Below are positions 1 to 7,088 of a DNA stretch of 17,899 bases, piece after piece (within the stretch, counting starts at the first letter, position 1; each line of letters opens with the position of its first letter). The notes beneath the pieces are model-generated. The model was not told the DNA's origin. It was given only the letters and a program-made list of their open reading frames with translations, and made no database searches. The stretch spans positions 1 to 17,899 of the forward strand of contig JASJBO010000205.1 in the NCBI GenBank assembly GCA_030066475.1, written 5' to 3'. Source of the DNA: Myxococcota bacterium (GTDB lineage Bacteria; Myxococcota_A; UBA9160; PR03). A program made the position numbers and the translations under genes.

Positions 1-288
1 CCGGCGGCGCAGCTCGAGCTGGCGCAGCGCATGGGAATCCGCGTCCAACGGGGCGATCCCCGCGACAGCCGGCCCGGCGCCTCGATCGTGATCCCCGAGC
101 GGCCCGAGCAGATCCGCGCCGAGGAGGTGGACCTCGAGCGGCTGCGGCGCTCGTACGTCGAGCGCGCGCTGTCTGCCGCGACGCGGCCGCTCGAGGACGT
201 GGACGTCGAGTTCCTGGCCGCCGAGACGCGCTCCGACACCGACACCGTGAGGAGATGGATCGATGCGCTGCGCGCCGAGACCCGATGA
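1..288 (+). CDS. ortB: C-terminal end of probable 2-amino-4-oxopentanoate thiolase beta subunit (partial)
   Basis: The frame is open from the first base to the TGA at 286-288, so this is the last 95 codons of a gene that begins upstream. The fragment has the pieces 'GDPRDSRPGASIVIPERPEQI', 'LRRSYVERAL' and a final 'VEFLAAETRSDTDTVRRWI'. These resemble, from memory, the C-terminus of OrtB, the PLP-dependent (threonine synthase-like fold) subunit of 2-amino-4-oxopentanoate thiolase. That enzyme cleaves 2-amino-4-oxopentanoate with CoA to acetyl-CoA and alanine, the last step of oxidative ornithine degradation. The catalytic region is outside the window, so the assignment leans on context: in Clostridium sticklandii ortB directly precedes oraS, and here oraS follows with a 26-nt overlap. 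Another PLP enzyme or an unrelated upstream gene cannot be excluded. Confidence 0.6.
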   Translation, partial: PAAQLELAQRMGIRVQRGDPRDSRPGASIVIPERPEQIRAEEVDLERLRRSYVERALSAATRPLEDVDVEFLAAETRSDTDTVRRWIDALRAETR

Positions 289-616
289 CTTCGCCACCCG
301 GCGCGCGGCGCTGCGCCCGCTGTCGGACGAGGAGCTGCACGCGCGCTTCTGGGGCCTGGTGGAGCGGATCGTCGCGCCACTGGTCGAGGAGGCGCGCACT
401 CACACGAGCGTCGCGATCGAGCGCTCGGTGCTGCTGCGCATGGGCTTCTCGAGCGCCGAGGCGGCGGCGCTGGCCACGCGGATGGGCGCGGCGGGCCTGC
501 TGGGCCGCGGCGCCGGCCGCCTGGTGCTGGAGCTCGCCAGGCGGCGCGACCTGGCGGTCCGCGAGGCGGGCCTGGCCCTGCTCGAGGGTCGCTACTGGGA
601 GGAGCTCGCGCCGTGA
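263..616 (+). CDS. oraS: D-ornithine 4,5-aminomutase, small subunit OraS
   Basis: This 117-residue protein matches the usual length of OraS (about 120). It carries the family signatures 'DDFATRRAALRPLSDEEL', 'RFWGLVERIVAPLVEEA', 'SIERSVLLRMGFSS' (here with VAIERSVLLRMGFSS), 'GLLGRGAGRLV' and 'VREAGLALLEGRYW'. OraS is the small partner of OraE. The complex uses adenosylcobalamin and PLP to move the terminal amino group of D-ornithine from C5 to C4, giving 2,4-diaminopentanoate. The ATG at 263 was chosen because a GGAG-containing ribosome site lies about 8 nt upstream (around 250-253) and the N-terminus then has the family's short lead before 'DDF'. The start lies inside the end of the upstream gene and the stop overlaps the oraE start by 4 nt, which indicates translational coupling. 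Recognition is by motif, with no alignment run. Confidence 0.93.
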   Translation: MRCAPRPDDFATRRAALRPLSDEELHARFWGLVERIVAPLVEEARTHTSVAIERSVLLRMGFSSAEAAALATRMGAAGLLGRGAGRLVLELARRRDLAVREAGLALLEGRYWEELAP

Positions 617-2808
617 GGCTCTCGCCCGACGAGCGGCTCGACGTGCGCGAGGTGCTGCGCGACCTCGAGCACTACCGGCCCCGGCGCAAGGGTTGGAGCT
701 GGCGGCGGCCCGCGCCCGAACACCGGGCGGGGCCGTTCGTGCTGCGCGACGCCACGGCCGACCTGGCGCGCTCGGTGCCGCTGCCGGCGGCCCACGCGTT
801 CGGCGACATCGACCCGCAGTGCGACGCCGTCGTCACCACCGAGATCGCGTCGGGTCGCTTCGAGGACGACCTGCGCCGCATGCGGATGGCCGCCTGGCAC
901 GGGGCCGACCACATCATGGTGATCCGCACGACGGGCCAGTCCCACATCGATGGGCTGCTCGAAGGCACGCCGGAGGGGATCGGCGGCATCCCGATCACTC
1001 GCAAGCAGATCCGGGCGACGCGCAAGGCGCTCGACGCGATCGAGGACGAGGTGGGCCGGCCGATCAACTTCCACTCCTACGTGAGCGGCCTGGCGGGACC
1101 CGAGATGGCCGTGCTGTTCGTCGAGGAGGGCGTCAACGGCTGCCACCAGGACCCGCAGTACAACCTGCTCTACCGCAACATCAACCTGCATCGCTCCTTC
1201 GTGGACGCGGCCGAGGCCAAGCGCGTGCTCGCCGACGGCGGCCTGCTCCAGATCGACGGCGCCCACAACGCGAACGCGACCGCCAAGGAGGCGTGGAAGG
1301 TGACGCCGGAGCTGCTGGTGCAGCACGCCGTCAACACCGCCTTCTCGCGCGCTGCCGGGCTCGCTCCCGACCGGATCGCGCTCTCCACCGTGCCGCCCAC
1401 CGCGCCGCCGGCGCCGAAGCTGCGCCTCGACCTGCCCTACGCCGTGGCGCTGCGCGAGCTGTTCCCCGACGTGCGCTTCCGGGCCCAGCAGAACACGCGC
1501 TACATCGAGTCCGACACGCGCGAGGCCACGGTGACCCACGTGCTCGACACCCTGATCTCGCGGCTCACCTCGGCGGACGTGCAGAGCACCATCACCCCGG
1601 ACGAGGGGCGCAACATCCCCTGGCACTACAACAACGTGGCCGGCGTCGAGACGGCGCGGCAGACGCTGATGGGCCTCGACGGGATCGCCGAGCTGGTCGA
1701 GCTGCGCCGCGACGGACCGCTGCGCGAGCAGGTGCGCGAGATCCAGGAGCGGGCCGTGCTGTTCCTCGAGGAGATCCTCGAGACGGGCGGCTATCTCGCC
1801 GCGGTCGAGGCCGGCCACTTCGTCGACTCGGGTCACTACCCGGAGCGGCGCGGCGACGGCATCGCGCGCGACCCCGACGCAGGCGTCGGCGCCGGCACCG
1901 TGGTGCCTCGCGCCGCCGACTACGGCGCGCCGGTGTGCAGCCACTTCGGCCACAACGTCTACGCGTCCCCGGACGCCAGGCCCTGCCGCGAGCACGGCGG
2001 CTGCACGCTGTGCGAGCCGGCGAAGATCCGCTACGTCGACGAGCTCGACCCCGAGGACAACGTCGAGCGGCGGCTGGCGGGTCCGCGCGCCGAGCGCGAG
2101 CGCGGCCTGCTGCGCCCCGAGGTCGAGAAGGCCGGTGACGGCGTCGTGCAGGTCACCCTGTTCCTCCCCGAGCGACCCGAGCTGGGGCGGGCGGCGGCGC
2201 TCGAGCTGGCGCGGCGCATGGGGCTGCGCGAGCCCGAGGTGATCCACGCCCGCGTCATGCACCCGGCCGAGGGCAGCGTCTTCGAGGTGAAGGGCGTCCT
2301 CGCCGAGGCCGTCGAGCTGGCCGGGCTCTCGCTGCCGGCGCCCGAGCAGCCCCTGTCGCACGCGGAGATCGAGTCCTTCGTGCGGCCGCGCGACCTGCAC
2401 GTGGTGGCGGCTACGGTCGGCGAGGACGAGCACTCGGTGGGCATCCAGGAGGTGCTCGACATCAAGCATGGCGGCATCGAGCGCTACGGGTTCCGCAGCC
2501 ACTACCTGGGCACCTCCGTGGCGCCCGGCGCGCTGCTCGATGCGGCCACCCGTCACCGGGCCCGCGTGGTCCTGGTCTCGACCATCGTCACGCACGGCGA
2601 CGTCCACCGCCGCAGCATGCGCGCGCTGGACGCGCTCGCCCGGGAGCGCGGCCTGCGCGAGCGCCTGGTGCTGGTGGCGGGAGGAACCCAGGTGACCGAC
2701 GCGGTGGCGCGCGAGTCCGGCATGGACGCGGGCTTCGGCCGCGGGACGACGGGCCAGCAGCTCGCCAGCTTCCTGGTGCGGCGACTCCGCGAGCTGGAGC
2801 CGGGCTAG
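613..2808 (+). CDS. oraE: D-ornithine 4,5-aminomutase, large catalytic subunit OraE
   Basis: The 731-residue protein is the length expected for OraE. The N-terminal TIM-barrel part contains 'FGDIDPQ', 'TTEIASGRFEDDLRRMRMAA', 'WHGADHIMVIRT', 'GRPINFHSYVSG' and 'QIDGAHNANATAKEAWKV'. The C-terminal Rossmann-type cobalamin domain starts near residue 596. Its DxHxxG motif is D605-E-H607-S-V-G610, where the His should be the lower cobalt ligand. K618, in 'DIKHGG', sits 11 residues later, matching the PLP Schiff-base lysine of the C. sticklandii enzyme (H618/K629 there, from memory). The start is GTG at 613, overlapping the oraS stop. Unusual are C442, C458, C464 and C467 with nearby His residues in the linker before the B12 domain, not all of which I recall in the clostridial enzyme. 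The role is carbon-nitrogen rearrangement of D-ornithine in the cytoplasm. Confidence 0.95.
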   Translation: MRLSPDERLDVREVLRDLEHYRPRRKGWSWRRPAPEHRAGPFVLRDATADLARSVPLPAAHAFGDIDPQCDAVVTTEIASGRFEDDLRRMRMAAWHGADHIMVIRTTGQSHIDGLLEGTPEGIGGIPITRKQIRATRKALDAIEDEVGRPINFHSYVSGLAGPEMAVLFVEEGVNGCHQDPQYNLLYRNINLHRSFVDAAEAKRVLADGGLLQIDGAHNANATAKEAWKVTPELLVQHAVNTAFSRAAGLAPDRIALSTVPPTAPPAPKLRLDLPYAVALRELFPDVRFRAQQNTRYIESDTREATVTHVLDTLISRLTSADVQSTITPDEGRNIPWHYNNVAGVETARQTLMGLDGIAELVELRRDGPLREQVREIQERAVLFLEEILETGGYLAAVEAGHFVDSGHYPERRGDGIARDPDAGVGAGTVVPRAADYGAPVCSHFGHNVYASPDARPCREHGGCTLCEPAKIRYVDELDPEDNVERRLAGPRAERERGLLRPEVEKAGDGVVQVTLFLPERPELGRAAALELARRMGLREPEVIHARVMHPAEGSVFEVKGVLAEAVELAGLSLPAPEQPLSHAEIESFVRPRDLHVVAATVGEDEHSVGIQEVLDIKHGGIERYGFRSHYLGTSVAPGALLDAATRHRARVVLVSTIVTHGDVHRRSMRALDALARERGLRERLVLVAGGTQVTDAVARESGMDAGFGRGTTGQQLASFLVRRLRELEPG

Positions 2809-3891
2809 GTGGGACGTCCCTACCTCACGATCGATCTCCGCGCGGTCGAACGGAACGCACGGGCGGTGGTGGCGCTGTGTGGCCGGCACGGGATCGCGGT
2901 CACCGGTGTCACCAAGTGCACCTGCGGGTCGCCGGCCGTGGCGCGCGCGATGCTGCGCGGCGGCGTCACCTCGATCGGCGAGTCGCGCATGGAGAACGTG
3001 CAGCGCCTGCGCGCCGCCGGGGTCGATGCGCCGCTCATGATGCTGCGGATCCCCCCCCTCTCGCGCGTCCACGAGGTCGCGGCCTCCGTCGACCTCAGCC
3101 TCAACTCCGAGCTGGCGGTGCTCGCCGGCCTGTCCGAGGCCGCCGCGCGGCGCGGGCGGCGTCACCCCGTGATCGTGATGGTCGACCTCGGCGACCTGCG
3201 CGAGGGCGTCTGGCCCGACGACGTGCTGCCGTTCGCGCGAGAGGTGCTCGCGCTGGAGGGCATCCGCCTGGTCGGGCTGGGCGCCAACCTCACCTGCTAC
3301 GGCGGCGTGATCCCGACCGCCGAGAACATGGCTCGCCTCGTCCGCCGCGCCGAGGCGGTGGAGAAGACGCACGACGTGCAGCTCCCGTGGCTCTCGGGCG
3401 GCAACTCGAGCGCGCTCGGGCTGATCGCCGCCGGCTCGATGCCGGCGCGGATCAACCACGTGCGGATCGGCGAGGCGATCCTGCTCGGGCGCGAGACCGT
3501 GCGTCGCGATCCCGTGCCCGGCACGGTCCAGGACGCCTTCCGGCTCTACGGCGAGGTGATCGAGCGCAAGGAGAAGCCCTCCATGCCGATCGGGCCCCGT
3601 GGCCGGGACGCCTTCGGCCGCGCGACCGCCTTCGAGGACCGGGGCGAGCGGCCGCGTGCACTGGTCAACCTGGGCCGCGAGGACGTCGACGTGGAAGGCC
3701 TGACACCCGTCGACGGCCGGCTGACCCTGCTGGGCGCCACCAGCGACTACCTCGTGCTCGACGTCGGAGAGGCGCGCGAGCTGCGAGTCGGCGACGAGGT
3801 GGCATTCGCGCCGAGCTACGGGGCACTGCTGGCCGCGATGGACTCCGAGTACGTCGAGAAGCGCTATCGAGACGCGCCCGAGGGGGAGTGA
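2809..3891 (+). CDS. orr: Ornithine racemase-like PLP enzyme (alanine racemase N-terminal family)
   Basis: This 360-residue protein belongs to the fold-type III PLP racemases. The Schiff-base lysine is probably K36 in 'GVTKCTCGSPAVARAM', and the barrel motifs 'SIGESRMENVQRLR', 'VMVDLGDLREGVWPDD', 'GLGANLTCYGGVIPT', 'LSGGNSSAL' and 'RIGEAILLGRET' are typical of the ornithine/alanine racemase family found next to oraSE. It would convert L-ornithine to D-ornithine, the substrate of the aminomutase. The start is a GTG immediately after the oraE stop codon (no gap), so it is almost certainly co-translated. The tail 'SEYVEKRY' also fits the family. Function as ornithine rather than another amino-acid racemase is inferred from the operon and family; substrate specificity cannot be read from the sequence. 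Confidence 0.88.
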   Translation: MGRPYLTIDLRAVERNARAVVALCGRHGIAVTGVTKCTCGSPAVARAMLRGGVTSIGESRMENVQRLRAAGVDAPLMMLRIPPLSRVHEVAASVDLSLNSELAVLAGLSEAAARRGRRHPVIVMVDLGDLREGVWPDDVLPFAREVLALEGIRLVGLGANLTCYGGVIPTAENMARLVRRAEAVEKTHDVQLPWLSGGNSSALGLIAAGSMPARINHVRIGEAILLGRETVRRDPVPGTVQDAFRLYGEVIERKEKPSMPIGPRGRDAFGRATAFEDRGERPRALVNLGREDVDVEGLTPVDGRLTLLGATSDYLVLDVGEARELRVGDEVAFAPSYGALLAAMDSEYVEKRYRDAPEGE

Positions 3892-3892
3892 G

Positions 3893-5029
3893 TTGTCGGA
3901 CCCGCAGGCGCCCCATCCCACGCGCGCGGTGATCCACCTGGACCGGCTCGCGCACAACGTGGGCCTGCTGCGGGAGCTGGCGGGCGGCAGACCGCTGTGG
4001 CCGGCGATCAAGGCCAACGCCTACGGCCACGGCGCCGAGCTGGTGGCGCGCCGGCTGGTCGAGACCGGGATCGACACGCTCTGCGTCGCCCATGCGCCGG
4101 AGGCGGTGGCGCTGCTCGAGGCGGGCGTGCGCGCGCGCTTCGTGCTGCTGTCGGCGGCGCTCCCCGAGCAGAGCGAGCCGGTGGTGGAGCACGGGCTCGA
4201 GCCGGTGGTGTGCACGGTCGAGGCCCTGGAGGGCCTCGCGCGAGCGGCCGAGCGCGCCGGGCGGCGCGTGTCGATCCACGTGAAGGTCGACACGGGCATG
4301 GGGCGCATCGGGCTTCGGCCGGAGGAGGTTCCCGCGTTCCTCGAGCGCTGCACCGCGCTGCCCGCGCTTGCGGTGCGCGGCCTGATGAGCCACTTCCCGC
4401 GCGCCGACGAAGGCGACGACGCGTTCTCCCGCGAGCAGATCGCCGTCTTCGCGCGCGTCTGCGAGCAGGTGCGTCACCACGAGATCCCGTTCCGCCACCT
4501 CGCGAACAGCGCCGCGATCTTCGAGCTGCCCGAGAGCCATCTCGACGCCGTGCGCCCCGGCATCTCGATCTACGGGCTCGCCCCTTCGGCGCACATCGCG
4601 AACCCGCGCGTCCGCGAGCTGCGCCCGGTGCTCGAGTGGCGCACGCGCATCACGTTCCTGAAGGAGGTGCCGGCCGGGGTCGGGCTCAGCTACGGCCACA
4701 CGTTTCGCACCGAGCGTCCGACCCTCGTGGCGACGCTGCCGGTGGGCTACGGCGACGGCCTGAGCCGGCGCCTCTCGAACGGGCTCGACGTCCTCGTCGG
4801 CGGCACGCGCTGCCCGCAGATCGGCACGATCACGATGGACCAGACGCTGGTGGACGTGAGCGCGCTGCGCGGGCGCGTGGCCCTCGGCGACGACGTGGTG
4901 CTGATCGGCCGTCAGGGCGAGGCGTCGATCGCGGCCGACGAGTGGGCCGAGCGGCTCGGCACGATCTCCTACGAGGTCGTGACGGCGATCGCCGCGCGGG
5001 TGCCCCGCGTCGCGGCGGTCCCTCGCTGA
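3893..5029 (+). CDS. alr: Alanine racemase (Alr-type)
   Basis: The 378-residue protein has the length and layout of biosynthetic alanine racemase. The PLP lysine is K40 in 'PAIKANAYGHG', and the second catalytic base is Y267 in 'GVGLSYGHTF'. Other family motifs are 'VKVDTGMGRIG', 'GLMSHFPRAD', 'VRPGISIYG', 'LPVGYGDGLSR' and 'GTITMDQTLVDVS'. It interconverts L- and D-alanine, supplying D-Ala for peptidoglycan. The start is taken as TTG at 3893 because a GGGGGAG ribosome site lies just upstream (3882-3888) and the previous gene stops 1 nt earlier. A GTG at 3929 is an in-frame alternative that would cut 12 residues. Sitting last in an ornithine operon, it could instead be a broad-specificity racemase, or it could be linked to the alanine released by the OrtAB thiolase. 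Confidence 0.9.
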   Translation: MSDPQAPHPTRAVIHLDRLAHNVGLLRELAGGRPLWPAIKANAYGHGAELVARRLVETGIDTLCVAHAPEAVALLEAGVRARFVLLSAALPEQSEPVVEHGLEPVVCTVEALEGLARAAERAGRRVSIHVKVDTGMGRIGLRPEEVPAFLERCTALPALAVRGLMSHFPRADEGDDAFSREQIAVFARVCEQVRHHEIPFRHLANSAAIFELPESHLDAVRPGISIYGLAPSAHIANPRVRELRPVLEWRTRITFLKEVPAGVGLSYGHTFRTERPTLVATLPVGYGDGLSRRLSNGLDVLVGGTRCPQIGTITMDQTLVDVSALRGRVALGDDVVLIGRQGEASIAADEWAERLGTISYEVVTAIAARVPRVAAVPR

Positions 5030-5057
5030 ATGAGGCGCGGTCGCCTCCATTCCAGCC

Positions 5058-5303
5058 TCAGCTCGCGCGCCTCGCGCGCGGATGGGCGTTTCGCCTGCCG
5101 TCCGTTGTCAGCGCCGCCTCGAGCACCCCGTTGACGGTCCCCCCGCCCGGGAGCGGGTCGCCGGTGAGCAGCACCGGCGTCACGGGCACCCGTGCCCCTG
5201 CCTCGACCGCGCCCAGGAGCAGCAGCGGGAGCACGATCCCAGCTCGTCTGGATCGTCGATGCCCGACGCTCACACGCCAGGGGGACGGTCCGGTGGTAGA
5301 CAT
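5058..5303 (-). pseudogene. N-terminal fragment of a secreted beta-propeller-like protein (probable remnant)
   Basis: Reading from an ATG at 5303, 81 residues are encoded. They include a basic N-region (HRRSRRAG), a hydrophobic core 'IVLPLLLLGAVEAGA' that fits a signal peptide, and then 'VLLTGDPLPGGGTVNGVLEA' followed by 'ALTTDGR'. The latter resembles the repeat 'xLtGDPaPGgGtfxxfxxPaLNdxGxVAF' of large secreted repeat proteins. After one partial repeat the similarity stops and the frame ends in an Arg-rich tail ('RNAHPRARRAS'). I read this as the 5' end of a gene whose remainder was lost near the end of alr. It could instead be a genuine short secreted protein or chance. The repeat resemblance is from memory and no search was run. 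Confidence 0.35.
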
Positions 5304-5541
5304 CCGCCTCCGCCGCGGCGGCTGCCCATCCGCTGATCCGCGGGTCACCAGCTGCCCGCGGCCGCTCGCTCGTCGGCGAGAGTGAGCTCGATCCTGCGAG
5401 ATGCGGGAGTCGACGTCTGGGAGCCTGCGCGGCAGAAGCCCTCTGCAAGCGCCCATAGGGCGCGGGCGGTGAGGCGAAGCCGAAGGAAGTCGGTCTCCCT
5501 GGGGCCCGCTCCGTCGGGGATTGGGCCGTGCCCGCCGCGGG

Positions 5542-5571
5542 TTGACCGTGCGCCGGCGCAGAACCTAGGAT
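5542..5571 (+). promoter_or_regulatory. Putative sigma-70-type promoter of the phaC-like gene, leaderless geometry
   Basis: TTGACC at 5542-5547 and TAGGAT at 5566-5571 are separated by 18 bases. The ATG at 5578 begins 6 bases after the -10 hexamer, so the expected transcription start is at or next to the start codon. There is no good ribosome-binding site in front of the gene, which is consistent with a leaderless transcript. Confidence 0.45.
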
Positions 5572-5577
5572 CCAGAG

Positions 5578-6672
5578 ATGCTCGACGCGGTGCTCTCGCG
5601 CGCACAGAAGCGAGCCGACATCGAGGCCGCCCTCGCGCGTGAGCGCTTCGTCAACGGCCTCGGCTGGCTGCTGCGCGACCCGAGCAGCGTCGTGGGGCGG
5701 ACGACCTGGGAGCCGATCCTCGAGCAGGGCAAGCTCGTCGTTCGCCGCTACGGGGCGCCGTGGCACGAGGCGCGCTTCACGCCGCCGGTCCTGTGCGTGC
5801 CACCGCTCGGTGTCCGCCCCTTCATCTTCGACCTGTATCCCGAACAGAGCGTGGTGGGCCTGCTGCTCGACGAGGGCTTCTCGGTCTACCTGGTGGACTA
5901 CGGAGTCCCCGACGCCACCGACCAGGACCTGAGCCTCGACGACTACGTGCTGCGCCTGGTGCCCACGGCGTGCGAGGCCGTGCGCGCCGACTCCGGATCC
6001 CGCGAGCTGTCGCTGCTGGGCTACTGCCTCGGCGCCATCTTCGCCATGGCCCACGTGGTGGCCAACCGCGACGACGACGTGCGCAACGTGATCGACGTCG
6101 GCGCCCCCATCGACCCGGGGCGCACGACCATGATGAGCCTGCTGATGCGGCTGCTCGCCGCGCAGACCGAGGAGATCGTGAGGCGTAGCGACGGCGTGTC
6201 CGCGGAGACCGCGGGCGCGTTCTTCCGCATGATCACGCCCGTCCGCAACGTGACGCGCTACGCCGACCTGTTCCTGAACATGTGGGACCGGGAGTACGTC
6301 GACGGCTTCGACGCCATGAACGAGTGGATTCGCCAGCTGATCGGCTGGCCCCGCGACGCCTACCTGCAGCTCCTGGCCGACTTCCAGCGCAGGAACCTGC
6401 TGGCCCAGGGCCGCTGGACCGTGGGCGGACGCAGCGCGGACCTGGCGGAGTTCCGCGCCTCGCTGCTGGTGCTGGCGGGGAGCACGGATGCGCTGGCGCC
6501 GACCCATGCGGTCCGTTCGGTGCTTGGCCTGGTCGGCAGCCAGGACAAGACGTTCCGCGAGGTGCCGGGCGGCCACATGGGAGTGCTCGCGGGACGCCGC
6601 GCTCGCGAGGAGATCTGGCGCCCCGCCGCGCGCTGGCTCGCCGAGCGCTCCGGTCGCGCCGGGGACGGGTGA
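5578..6672 (+). CDS. phaC: Poly(3-hydroxyalkanoate) synthase, class III PhaC-type subunit
   Basis: This 364-residue alpha/beta hydrolase-fold protein has the length of class III PhaC (about 355). The lipase-like box is 'GYCLGA' with nucleophile C150. The other triad members are D304 in 'GSTDALAP' and H333 in 'PGGHMG', close to the C149/D302/H331 spacing known for Allochromatium. Also typical are 'PPVLCVPPLGVRPFIFDL', 'FSVYLVDYGVPD' and the C-terminal 'IWRPAARWLAER'. The enzyme polymerises (R)-3-hydroxyacyl-CoA into storage polyester at the granule surface. Class III enzymes need PhaE and some need PhaR; neither is seen in the window, where the next gene is a 96-residue unknown. The ATG at 5578 has a promoter-like -10 directly in front of it. 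The alternative is an alpha/beta hydrolase that has taken another substrate. Confidence 0.87.
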   Translation: MLDAVLSRAQKRADIEAALARERFVNGLGWLLRDPSSVVGRTTWEPILEQGKLVVRRYGAPWHEARFTPPVLCVPPLGVRPFIFDLYPEQSVVGLLLDEGFSVYLVDYGVPDATDQDLSLDDYVLRLVPTACEAVRADSGSRELSLLGYCLGAIFAMAHVVANRDDDVRNVIDVGAPIDPGRTTMMSLLMRLLAAQTEEIVRRSDGVSAETAGAFFRMITPVRNVTRYADLFLNMWDREYVDGFDAMNEWIRQLIGWPRDAYLQLLADFQRRNLLAQGRWTVGGRSADLAEFRASLLVLAGSTDALAPTHAVRSVLGLVGSQDKTFREVPGGHMGVLAGRRAREEIWRPAARWLAERSGRAGDG

Positions 6673-6678
6673 GCCGGC

Positions 6679-6969
6679 ATGCGCTTCGCCCTCGAGTACT
6701 CGATCGCCTGGGCCCACCTCGATCAGGCGATCGCCCGGCGGATCGACTGGGACGAGATCCAGCCCGAGGACTTCCGCTTCGAGGCCGAGTACGTCTGGCC
6801 CGACGCGGACGGGGGCTTCCGCGGGGTGGCGATCGTCGAGGTCGGCTCGGTCGACGCGCTCCACAGCCTGATCGTCCACTACGGGCCGGTGCTGACGCTG
6901 CGCGCGAGTCCCGCCAGCGACGTGCTCTCGTCGATCGCCCGCTTCCGCGAGGGCCAGGGCGGGAGCTGA
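6679..6969 (+). CDS. Small hypothetical protein, DUF3303-like ferredoxin-fold candidate
   Basis: The gene encodes 96 residues and starts 6 nt after the phaC-like stop, so it is probably co-transcribed and translationally coupled. The pattern is an N-terminal strand ('MRFALEYSI'), a helix ('HLDQAIARR'), an acidic middle, a central strand ('FRGVAIVEV'), a helix ('SVDALHSLIVHYGP') and a last strand ('VLTLRASPA'). This resembles dimeric alpha-beta barrel proteins such as DUF3303, in which a 'V-E-x-D-xx-A-L' segment precedes a similar helix. No signal peptide or catalytic motif is visible. The location might link it to polyhydroxyalkanoate metabolism, but nothing in the sequence itself shows that. 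Confidence 0.7.
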   Translation: MRFALEYSIAWAHLDQAIARRIDWDEIQPEDFRFEAEYVWPDADGGFRGVAIVEVGSVDALHSLIVHYGPVLTLRASPASDVLSSIARFREGQGGS

Positions 6970-7076
6970 ACCCCGCCGGGACCGGCCATTCGGGGCCTCC
7001 GGCGCGTTCAGACGGCGCGTCCCGGGCCGCGAGGCTCGCGAAGACGCGGCTCGGAAGGCGAGGGCCGCGGATGCGC

Positions 7077-7082
7077 TAGACC
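7077..7082 (+). promoter_or_regulatory. Putative -10 element directly upstream of the nudix gene
   Basis: TAGACC lies 6 bases before the ATG at 7089, the same spacing as in front of the phaC-like gene. No convincing -35 hexamer is seen 17-18 bases upstream, and no ribosome-binding site precedes the ATG. Confidence 0.3.
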
Positions 7083-7088
7083 CGGACC

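Larger units (their letters stand above)
5030..5577. other. Intergenic stretch of 548 bases with a possible gene remnant
   Basis: No intact gene is convincing on the + strand here. The short frames at 5082-5336 and 5382-5642 have no recognisable motif, and no clear terminator hairpin with a T-run follows alr. On the - strand the segment 5058-5303 looks like the start of a secreted protein (listed separately). The last 40 bases hold the promoter-like sequence of the following phaC-like gene. Confidence 0.6.

Noticed and set aside
592..4017. 1141-codon open frame on the - strand opposite oraE and orr
   Set aside because: It is a shadow of high-GC codon use. The + strand genes have clear family motifs and catalytic residues, while this translation is His/Arg/Leu/Glu-rich with no motif.
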